Made by a program: the position numbers and the translations under genes
Part shown: one piece after another, positions 8,947 through 17,849 of the stretch
Numbering within the stretch: position 1 is the first letter of the stretch
How the letters are laid out: every line of letters begins with the position of its first letter
DNA from: Choristocarpus tenellus KU-1152
Lineage: Eukaryota > Phaeophyceae
NCBI GenBank assembly: GCA_964200185.2
Contig: CAXNAD020000197.1
Coordinates: 1 to 24,875 of the forward strand
DNA: 24,875 nt
Reading direction: 5' to 3'
The notes under the pieces: model-generated
Seen by the model: the letters and a program-made list of their open reading frames with translations, nothing else
The model's database searches: none
What the model was told of the DNA's origin: nothing

Positions 8947-11900
8947 CTGACCAAAAAACAGAAAACAATTCAGGTCACACATTTGATTCAATTGTATCAA
9001 TCTTGGAGTATAGCATTCTATCGCTATTAAACAGGACTGAATATGCTTACATTAGGTTTTATGGTTAGGACTAAGGAGGGCTACATGCCAGCTGAATTTT
9101 CGTATTAGTAGGGTTAGGGTTAGGGTTAGGTCTTTTGAAATATTTTTCACAAGAAAAGAAGATCAACCAACGAAATAGACTGCTGTAACTGTCAGTAACT
9201 GTCAGTTAATTTATTTTTCATAATTTGGAAACATGTTCTGAGATATACAAGATCGTGACATTCAATTTGAAAATCAGAAAGCTACGATTTGCCAGAAAAT
9301 CAAGTAATTTCATCTACTTTTTCAATAAGAGCCTAACCCTAACCCTAACTCACGAAAAAGATAAACCCTACAGTGTGATGTCTTGGTACTCAGCATACCA
9401 TCAACTCGTTGGAATGAAAAATGGACAATTGGAAAATATGCCGTTTACAGGCATATTTTGTTTATGACATGAAATAAATACAATAGTTGGTTCAGGCAAA
9501 CAGGTAAAGGATGTTCACAGAGCGATCCTAACCCTAACCCTTGAAGGGGGGATCACACACCTCCTGGCTGGAAAGTACGTTCCACACCCCATCACAGGCA
9601 AAGACAACGAACTCATCCTCATCTTCAATGTCTAGACTCTGAAGCTCTGGGTTAGCGGTAATCATTTGCTCCTCTGGGGTCAGTTTATCATCAGCCTTGT
9701 AAGTGAGGTCCCCAATAGCCCTTGAGAGATTGAGGTTCCCCTGCCAGCAACATCATCATCCAAGCAAAGTTGTCAAGGCATCTATACAGAGGTGTAAAAA
9801 GGGATGGGAGTGGTATCACCAAAGATGCACGACTCCTTCATAGGTGGAAAGGTGTAAGCACCTTCCTTGTACAATATCAACAGATCAATATGTACAATAT
9901 CAATAGTCCAAATGTGTCAACAGAAAATACAGTATCCCCTTGAAGTGACAAAGATCATTGAGGAGTTACAAAGTTCAAAAATACAAGCTGGACCCGTGGT
10001 CCCTAACCCTAACCCTAACCCAGATCAGTCACCTCTTAAGCATACCAAGTTGTACACCAACAATATCTGCTTATATCATTCATAATTAATACCCTCGGCC
10101 CTAACCCTTTGCTACAGATCCAAAGCTAAGATACTGATCATCACACTTACATGCAGTAAAATATTGAATTATGTCCCTAACCCTAACCCTAACCCCCAAG
10201 GGGCAAAGTGGACACACATGAAACAAGTAAAAAAAAAAATGTGGAATTTTTTACCAAAAAAGTATCCCTACTGTGCACCATCACAAGCAATAATTTGATT
10301 GGTTGATTGATTGTTATTCCCAACACATGTACAAATACTAGCCCTGACCTTATCAAACCAATGGTTAGGGTTAGGGTTAATGCAAATAAAAAGAAGAGCT
10401 GCAGGAGTTAAAAAATTCTGTAACAAAGCAACAGACAAAGACATACAAAAATACATCTCACCAAGATATGCTTAACCCTAACCCTAACCCTAACCACAGG
10501 TTCTACTTGTACTAGGCACCCCCTATAACCCTAACCCTAGAGTTCTTCCCGATCATTCTAGGTGTCCATAACCCTAACCCTAACACGATCATTCTAGGTG
10601 ACCCTAACCCTAACCCTGAGATGGAGATGCATGCTGCGCTGACCTGAACCCTCCCATCCATGACATGTCCTCCAGCTTTGGCAATACGCTCTCGCTCAGG
10701 TTGATCCTCTGGTTTGTGGTCTGTTGACATGTCTATCGACACTCCCTTGCGACTCACCACACACCTGCACAACATAATAATAATAATAATATTAATTAAA
10801 AAAAGGGTTAGGGTTAGGGTTGAGAGTCAGGTCTGCTCTTCCTTGGTCATATATTTCTTAGGGTTAGGGTTAGGGAAACCTCTCACTAATCAAAAGAGAA
10901 CAAATATTATAGATGTAGCAAAGGGTCAGGGTCAATTTCCACATGTAGCAAAGCAGACGGTACTCACCATTGTGTTCCTAAATATGTTCCTAAATATGTA
11001 TCTATTGGCACTAATCTAAACCAGCATCTCTTACCCTATAACCCTAACCCCAATAAATCTAATCTAACCCAATAAACACGTACTGTGAACCAAATAAATA
11101 CAGCTGGTCAGGGGGTAGGCTGATTGTGGTGATCCATAGAGTTAAAAATGTATCTATAACGCTAACGACTTGGATTGTGAGATGTAGGGTTAGGGTTAAG
11201 GGCATGACATGAAAATACTTACGGCATCTGTATCTAGCCTCTGTATGGGGAATGTGACGTGTTCAAAACATGCCTGATTACCTTGAGTCCCCTGCATTTG
11301 CCACAACGAGAGTCTTTTCCCCCACAAGGAGGCCAAGTACTGCTGTTGCTCCACAGTCATACCCCTGACGATGATGCTCTGATAAAAAAATTAAAAAGAA
11401 CAACGGGAGATAGAAATGGACATCAATGTTACCCTAACCCTAACCCTAACCCTAATGTTACAAAAAACTATATATTAGTATTAGAGAGTTACATGCTTGG
11501 TAAACATCAAAGCCATTGCAACAAAGATGGACTTGGAGAAAAATAAGGCAACAAGATCAAAATGTATCAAAATGTAAATATTTAAAATATTTAGAACAAC
11601 AGAGCTTAAGGAGATAGGCATCAATGTTCAAATGCTGGCTTCAAGTTTAGGCTTAGGGAAAGATTTGGAACATTCCAAACCTCTCCTGAACCATATTTAA
11701 AATATTTAGAACAACAGAGCTTAAGGAGATAGACATCAATGTTCAAATGCTGGCTTCAAGTTTAGGCTTAGGGAAAGATTTGGAACATTCCAAACCTCTC
11801 CTGAACCAAGACATCAGAGGTTATGGTATTAATATCCATAATCCAAACGGCTTCTTTGAAAATTATACCCTGACCCTAACCCTGACTGCTGAGAAACCCT

Positions 11901-14900
11901 AACCCTACTTAAACCAGAGAAGGAAATTTACTGCAAATTCAGTTTTATCACAGCATAGCCAGGTTAGGATTAGGGGTCTCAATATGAGTGTCAACCATTG
12001 TTACCTCTGTCAACATTTAATTTTGTTACATACATAATATGTATATATAGGAGCACAATAAAAATGAACTAAATGTCAACCCTTTTCAAACACACAAAAT
12101 TATAAAGGGTTAGGGTTAGAAGTTACATATAAAATAGTGAAAATTCAGAAAATTACTTCCAAATAGATTTTGAGCATAAAGTCGGATCTCCAGGTTACAC
12201 TGGGCTAACACCCTAACCCCAAGAGAATGGAGATTCCCACCAAGCTAACATAGGAAAGTCGGCAAATTGGTATCATACAAATCATTGATGGTATAATCTA
12301 TAACCCTAACCCTAGACCTATCACAGAGCCCTCGGTTTCTCTCAAAGTCATACTCTAACGCTAATCCTACCCCTACCCCTACCCCTAACCCCAATCTGTG
12401 TGTTGTGTCATGTTGTCAAACTACAACTATGAGATATATGCTACCATAATCCATTCAACAAGCACCCCTATCACCATTGTCTGAACACTGTCAATATGAA
12501 AGTCCAAACCATGAAAATTAATCTAAAAAAATTCAAAATTCAAATTTCAAAATTCAAATAGCATGTTGAGAAATCCCGTAGAACACACAAAACCTTAACC
12601 CTAACCCTAACCCTAACCCTTTTTAGCACGATAGACTGTACTGTACTCTAGCTGATGCTATGATTTGAAAAGGGTACTTCCTCTGTTCCACACCAAATAA
12701 TTTTTTTTAATAATTTTACATAATTTAAAACAATCTGCAGAGTGGAAGGGCTAATCAAATGAAAAGAAACGGTATCCATGTGATGAAAAGGACTATCACA
12801 CGTTTTCTTTCTCTTGAATAGACTTTGTATTCAAAACAATATCAACATCTATCATTCAAACTAACACCAACATCTATCATTCAAAAAACATCTCAACATC
12901 CATCACAATAAGACAGTAAACGCAACGATCACCATTTCAATGGCATTGGTGACATGATGCACACAGATAGAGCCATACCCTCAATGGCATCATAGAACAC
13001 ACAAACCGTACACAATGCAGTTAGGGTTAGGGTTAGGGTTAGCCTTTAAAGTCAAAACCAGATGGACCAAACTGTTGATGCCGTAACCCCTTGCACCAGA
13101 ACCTTCAAGGACTGTTCTTGAATCAAGAACATTCTGGGTTTCTTCCCTATTCGACGAAGGATTATTGGTCTGAAACACTTCAAGAAAACATACTGTTCTC
13201 AAAAAAACGTTTTGCTTTCAAACTCAAGATGGCGTTCTTACGTATTATTATCCCTAACAACCCTAACCCAAAAGTAAAAATAATGTGAATAGGAAAAACC
13301 CCCTCAAGAGTTAGGGTTAGGGTTAGGGGAAAGAGGTTTCTGACCTTCGCTGACAAAAAAGAACAAATTACCCTAACTCTAAATAACCGTAACAGATAGG
13401 AAGAAAAAAAGGGTTGTTCTATTTGACCCTAACCCTAACCCCTCTGCTTCCTCAACTTCACTCCCTCTATAGACTAGCAATGTTAATACTGCTCCTGAAC
13501 TCACCTTGTCTAGATTTTTCCTCGTCCTCCTCATCCTCCTCTTCACCTCCTAGCCCTCCTCTTGCCTCCTTTTCGTTCCCTTCTATCATCCCTTCAACAC
13601 TGTTCCCATCCCCCTTCCCGCCTTCCTCCACTTTCATCCCTTCCATGTCTACAACTCCTGCAGCAAACCCTACCCCCTTGCCATCCTCAGATGATCCTGC
13701 CTCCATCTCAGGAACATTCCTTGCCCCTTCCTTCTTCAGATCCATTTCCTTTCCCCCTTCTCTCCCCTCATCATTATCTTCTTCCTCCTCCTCCTCCTCA
13801 CTATCATTGCTGCCTTCATAGTCTTCATCTTCAGAGTCGTCTTCGGAGTTGTCCTCCCCCCCCCCTGCACCCATTCCACCTTCCAAAGTTCCTCCACTTG
13901 TAAATTGATCCCTGCTCATAGGAACATGGCAGAGGGGAGTAGACAAGGAAGGATTTTTTTTTTGTTCTTTAGGGTTAGGGATACTATCCACACTGGCAAA
14001 GATGTGCTCTTCTTGTCTTTGTCATCATTGGGGGAGGGGGGAATCAAATAGTACAACATCACCCCTAGCCCTAACCCTGGGTGAAAGTTGATCAATATCA
14101 CCTCTCTAACCCTAACCCTAACACAACAAATCTACCGAACCCTAACCCTATACCAAAATACAGAGAACCCCTGTCAGTACAGATCTGAACCCTAGCCCTA
14201 AGCCTGAAATGAAAGTTAATTTTAAAGTAATATCTAACCCTAACCCTAACCCTAAGTATAATTTAAAGTAATATCTCTACCATCCCCAGAGCAACTCCAT
14301 CCACCTGATTGCCTTCTTCATCTGCTCCATGATCATGGCATGCATCTCCGGGGGCATCTTTGATAGCACTTCATCTTCATCTTTACAAGTATATGTCATC
14401 ATCACAGCATCCGTTCCCAAGGCATTGTGAAAACATGGTAGAGGAATGGACAGATGGGCAAGGATAAGGGTTAGGGATAGCCATGTTCCCATCATCGTTC
14501 CAAGACCAATTCAAAAGAGTTAGGGTTATGGTAACCAATACAATAGAGCATTGGAACTGCTACATCACGCCACTGTAAGAAAACTATGACTATGTCTCAA
14601 AAAAATATGTAACTAATTGTAAGTAAACACCTCATCTAACCCTAACCCTAACCCTACACACTCTTCTGCCCCGTGAATCTTTGCCAAGCATTAGTTAAAA
14701 ATAGATAAACAATAACCCTAACCCTAGGGATCCAAAAGACAGCGGGTCATGAATTTTGAAAGAGGAATCAGAAAAAAATGTCACCTAACTAACATGCAAG
14801 AAGCAATGATTCCTAACAGAGAGTGCGATAGATCGCCTGTCTGGGTTGAAGTCGGGGTTTCATTCTGGCAATTCACCAGGCTATGCCTGTAGCTTCTCAC

Positions 14901-16881
14901 TCACCAGGTGCATCTCCACTGTCACTGTCATCCTCACTGGCAGTTGCCTTGATTGCTGTCAATTCCTCCTTGAAATTCATTTTTTTTTTTCATCATTGAG
15001 GTATTGCATCATCATATCAAGGCATCACATTGTATTGCCACATTAAACCATGGCATGCCCATTAACACCCCCCAAAAAATATACATTCCAACAAAAGATA
15101 GGCAGGGGGTAGAAGTTGTGCAATCAAAAGAAATGATCGGGTTAGGGTTAGACCATGTAGGGTTTGAGGAAGCTTGATATTACAAAAAAATAGTGCTTGC
15201 TTCCAGGAGAGAGGGAGAGGACTTCGCTTGCATCATGTTGCAGCAAGGTAACAATGTGATTAGCAACTGCTGTCAACATGTGTCACAAAAAAACATAAAA
15301 CAAACTATATGTAGGGAAACATCCTTGCTTGCAAACAGGGTGAGTAGGGGAAAGAGGGTTGGTGGTGACATGTTTTCTTCTAAGTGGATATGTACCATAC
15401 TGACTATAATATGGCCTATCCGACTTGGGGGTTGGCAGTAGTTTGGACGAAAGCTACCATTATTGATACATGAGGGTCAAATGTCGTCTTCAAGTGGGGT
15501 CATCATGTGTTCCAAAAAAGCTCATATATTTGGAAGAACTTGTGCTGACACATTAACTCATGGGGCAAAAATGGTGGGTAGTTACCAACATCAGGCGTAC
15601 AAGTACCTGGCCCCTTGGAGTCCTGATCATATCATCTATTTGAAGGTAGGCCTGCTTGAGGCCCTGCATCAACTCTCCTTCTTTATACCCTTTGGTGTTC
15701 CTTACCACATCGCACATGTGGGTGGCACAGTACTTTGCCACCTCTGCCCCCCCCTGACATCGCGCAATGTGGTAGGAAGCGACGAAAGAAGCACAGGAGG
15801 GGGAAATCAAGGGAACGGACGAGTTTCAGGTGCTTGAATATGCTTCATTAATCCCTTAGCAGCCTTCACCCCACAATACCGTAATTAAGTTTTCTTTACC
15901 CCTTGAATACTTGTTCGATATGGGAAATGCACCAACAGCTTGGTTATCTTACTTCCAATATTGAGAAGCCATGTCCGGCAATTTATCATGGTGCTACCGA
16001 CGTAATTTAACTGCGTCACCCCTACGATCAGACTAACCCAACCCGAACTCAATGCTTCAACCATCTCTTCAAACCGCCTCAACCTACGCCTCTCCACAGA
16101 CCATTCCTTCCTCAGGGTCAACAGGATATGAATATCACAATATTCCTCGTCGAAAAATGTGAGTGAACTCAAGGGAGCAAGCTGGGTGTCTGCTTTGTAC
16201 TCTCGATGTAGTCTCAGAATATATAACCGACAATCATATATAACCACGTCTTAGATCTATCTGCGAAACAGGACAAAGTATTCACATCTAGGGAAACAAC
16301 TATGTTCTAAGTGGTAGTTGGCTTATACAGCTTATTATCATGCACATGTGCTGGTCCACGTGTAAGAGAAAGTATTGCGACCTCCATCTGCACTGGGCCT
16401 GCACCCCTCCCCCTCCCCAAAATGAACGATGAACCAGTCAACCACAAGCAGCAGACAGGTCATAGCATAGATTTAGTAGATAGGGTTGTGTCGGCACAGC
16501 ATGAGCTAAGAATTGATGGACAAAGAAGGTAGAATGGCCAAGGCGAGGCTCACGTGTCCATCGAACACTGCAAAGAGAGCGACCGGTTTGTGGTCGTCTC
16601 CGTTCTCCTCTTTCTGGTTAAGGTCGAGGCAAGCAAGATGGGCATCTTCCATCCCTGTACGCCACCCTTGCATGGCAGCTGCGCCCCAGCGAAGCCCACC
16701 ATGCTCTCCTCCTGTCAATAGTGACCAACAGTGAGGGTCACTCTGATAAGTATGGATGGGTGCACTAGATCCGGCAATGCAAGCGGCAGAAACATAATGC
16801 AACGACCTCGTGGCGATGAAGGCTTAACGTACCATCTTCAGTTTCCTTGTCAGTTATGGGTTGGCTCAGATAAGCCCCCAT
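8590..16881 (-). CDS. PPM1G: PP2C-type protein phosphatase, PPM1G (PP2C-gamma) ortholog (10 exons)
   Basis: Mg/Mn-dependent Ser/Thr phosphatase. In animals this type is nuclear and acts on pre-mRNA splicing factors and histones. Join, minus strand: 16881-16833, 16711-16554, 15753-15607, 14968-14905, 14380-14305, 13911-13505, 11378-11282, 10764-10644, 9740-9561, 8946-8590. The sum is 1656 nt, 551 aa plus stop, against about 546 aa in human, and all nine junction phases agree. It starts MGAYLSQP, the conserved PPM1G N-terminus. Metal-binding and signature residues are present: E38-D39 (MEDAH), D67-G68 (VFDGHGG), ANAGDSR (327-333), D423 (ACDGVWNV) and D472 (DGTGLDN). Residues about 165-300 form the long acidic Glu/Asp insert that distinguishes PPM1G from other PP2Cs, and the tail has SGKRK. 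It is divergent from the flavodoxin gene. About 33 telomere-type arrays lie in its introns and none in its exons. Confidence 0.95.
9433..9459. repeat. 10-bp perfect inverted repeat, 7-base loop
   Basis: AAAATATGCC and GGCATATTTT flank GTTTACA, giving a compact potential stem-loop inside the last PPM1G intron, about 100 bases from the exon 9 donor. Confidence 0.8.
9561..9740 (-). CDS. PPM1G: PPM1G exon 9 (third metal aspartate)
   Basis: Acceptor CTGGCAG|GGG, donor GAG|GTGTGT, phase 0. Encodes [15 protein letters not shown] and [14 protein letters not shown] (residues 374-433). D423 is the conserved metal ligand. Confidence 0.96.
10550..10600. repeat. Telomere-type array flanked by 15-bp direct repeats
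   Basis: CGATCATTCTAGGTG occurs at 10550-10564 and 10586-10600; the 21 bases between are TCCATAACCCTAACC plus CTAACA. Another array follows directly at 10601. It looks like a target-site duplication or a tandem copy of repeat plus array. Confidence 0.9.
10644..10764 (-). CDS. PPM1G: PPM1G exon 8
   Basis: Acceptor TTGTGCAG|G, donor CAG|GTCAGC. Encodes [32 protein letters not shown] and DGRVQ (residues 334-373), the classical PP2C DHKP segment. Confidence 0.95.
11282..11378 (-). CDS. PPM1G: PPM1G exon 7 (AGDSR motif)
   Basis: A pyrimidine-rich tract ends in TTTATCAG|AG; the donor is AG|GTAATC. Encodes residues 301-333 with [18 protein letters not shown] and ANAGDSR. A second AG ten bases further in (CGTCAG|GGG) would break the phase with exon 6, so the upstream one was chosen. 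Confidence 0.92.
11425..11461. repeat. Telomere-type array flanked by 8-bp direct repeats
   Basis: AATGTTAC stands at 11425-11432 and 11454-11461; the 21 bases between are pure CCTAAC repeat sequence. Confidence 0.85.
11578..11808. repeat. 115-bp tandem duplication
   Basis: Two adjacent copies (11578-11692 and 11693-11808) in PPM1G intron 6. The only difference I see inside is GATAGGCATC against GATAGACATC, so the duplication is recent. Each copy holds a CTTAGGG half-unit. Confidence 0.92.
12843..12885. repeat. 18-bp direct repeat
   Basis: CAACATCTATCATTCAAA at 12843-12860 recurs at 12868-12885; a degenerate third copy follows. Located in PPM1G intron 6. Confidence 0.8.
13505..13911 (-). 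CDS. PPM1G: PPM1G exon 6 (acidic insert)
   Basis: Acceptor TATGAGCAG|G, donor CAAG|GTGAGT. Encodes residues about 165-300: a Gly-rich start, then Glu/Asp/Ser runs ([32 protein letters not shown]). The C-rich plus-strand frames here are shadows of this exon. Confidence 0.92.
14221..14276. repeat. Telomere-type array flanked by 15-bp direct repeats
   Basis: TTTAAAGTAATATCT occurs at 14221-14235 and 14262-14276. Between them are three CCCTAA units followed by GTATAA. The pair lies in PPM1G intron 5, about 30 bases from exon 5. Confidence 0.92.
14305..14380 (-). CDS. PPM1G: PPM1G exon 5
   Basis: Acceptor TTGTAAAG|AT, donor AG|GTGGAT. Encodes [19 protein letters not shown] and MKKAI (residues 140-164). 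Both phases fit the neighbours. Confidence 0.78.
14905..14968 (-). CDS. PPM1G: PPM1G exon 4
   Basis: Encodes [21 protein letters not shown] (residues 119-139). The donor G|GTGAGT is consensus; the acceptor (TTTCAAG|GAG behind an A-run) is poor, so the left border is the least certain in this gene. Confidence 0.7.
15607..15753 (-). CDS. PPM1G: PPM1G exon 3
   Basis: Acceptor GATGTCAG|GGG, donor CAG|GTACTT, phase 0 on both sides. It continues DGH with [13 protein letters not shown] and [20 protein letters not shown] (residues 70-118), matching the helix after the DGHGG motif. Confidence 0.94.
16554..16711 (-). CDS. PPM1G: PPM1G exon 2 (MEDAH and DGH motifs)
   Basis: Acceptor CTATTGACAG|GA, donor CAC|GTGAGC. 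Encodes residues 17-69: [12 protein letters not shown] with metal ligands E38 and D39, and [10 protein letters not shown] ending at the intron. Confidence 0.95.
16833..16881 (-). CDS. PPM1G: PPM1G exon 1 (start)
   Basis: ATG at 16881-16879; encodes [16 protein letters not shown] plus one base. The donor G|GTACGT is near consensus. An N-terminal MGAYLS is typical of this family and supports the start. Confidence 0.92.
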
Positions 16882-17775
16882 ATCCGATGTTGGCTATGTT
16901 CCAAGTACGGATTTGTATTGTTACACGATGATGGTGTGTAGGGTTCAGGCCGAGTTATGTTTGTTTCCCCCCTTTTTTTAAAGATGAGGATCGAAAATTG
17001 GATTTGTCATAAGAATATACATATATATATACACATATATTTGTTTTTTCATAATCTAGGGTTAGGGAATGAAGTACATTTCCATTACACTACCTCTCAA
17101 CCAAGCGGCGTGTTCTGATCTTGCAACGGATTGGACAGATATTCAATAAGTGTTCAAAAGGGACAATGATACACCATATACATTAAAGACAATGTCATAT
17201 ACTACTGATCACTGTATCTGCATCACATAGAGCAATGCATCTCTGACACAACCAACAACACGTAAATGCCCTACAATACCTGCCCGTGTGACCTTCCTTG
17301 GATTCACTGATTTTACTGAGATCGGGTCTACCACAATAAAAAAACACAGCTCAACTGTTTAGTTATCATATTCATTCGTGAGGGTTTATAGCCGTCATGG
17401 GGTCATTTAGGTGAGGAGGGGAGGCCTCTTTACAGGGATGAGAGAAAATAATAACTAGTAGTCATGGCAGTTCAAGTGTAATGCGGACTTGAAATCATTT
17501 CCAAGAATCACAGAGGTGTGATCTGCCAATTATCTCGTAGCAAGGTTACTTGACTCGAGAAGGACCAGTTCATTTGGCCGAGCTGACTACATATTGACCA
17601 CCCACTTCCCCCATCCCATTTTATTAATCTCCATCTCCCTTTTGTCCTATCCTGCGGTTACCATCGTTTTGCGATCATGACTATACTTTGATGTAGTTCC
17701 CATGCAAGACAAACCTGCCCGCATGGTCAATTCTTTTCATTTTAGCGACACAGGATTATTAATCCTTGTCATAGG
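16882..17775. promoter_or_regulatory. Divergent intergenic region (candidate bidirectional promoter)
   Basis: About 0.9 kb separates the PPM1G start (minus) from the first candidate exon of the flavodoxin gene (plus), so both promoters should lie here. It contains an alternating TA/CA run (about 17017-17040), one telomere-type doublet (about 17058) and no protein-like frame. I could not identify a core promoter element. Confidence 0.5.
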
Positions 17776-17849
17776 ATGAGAGCCGTCTTGTTCAACTTCT
17801 GGACTAGTCACCTTTCACGTGCTGAGATCTTTGATCTGTATTGGAATCG
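17776..17849 (+). CDS. Tentative first exon of flavodoxin gene
   Basis: ATG followed by an open stretch (MRAVLFNFWTSHLSRAE) ending at CG|GTAAAC, phase 2, which fits the acceptor at 18061. Alternatively exon A begins at 17989 after a strong pyrimidine tract ending TTTGTAG, adding WLPWPNHYSLDEYSS upstream of the domain and needing another first exon. Confidence 0.35.

Larger units (their letters stand above)
9332..15151. repeat. Dense interstitial telomere-type arrays in PPM1G introns
   Basis: Arrays of 2-5 units. CCCTAA on the plus strand (TTAGGG on the PPM1G sense strand) starts near 9332, 9527, 10001, 10175, 10473, 10526, 10569, 10601, 11037, 11431, 11873, 11896, 12301, 12596, 13426, 14063, 14106, 14137, 14180 (degenerate), 14234, 14636 and 14713. 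TTAGGG on the plus strand starts near 9109 (in the intron before exon 10), 10364, 10805, 10859, 11187, 12108, 13020, 13311, 13971, 14518 and 15138. Variant units (CCCCTA) occur at about 12365-12393. All lie in introns. Confidence 0.95.

Noticed and set aside
8597-8950. Plus-strand frames of 117 and 98 codons
   Set aside because: Shadows of PPM1G exon 10 (C-rich complement of its Gly/Glu-rich tail).
13414-13903. Plus-strand frames of 135 and 113 codons rich in Ser and Pro
   Set aside because: They are antisense shadows of the acidic PPM1G exon 6, whose frame, splice borders and family pattern all fit the minus strand.
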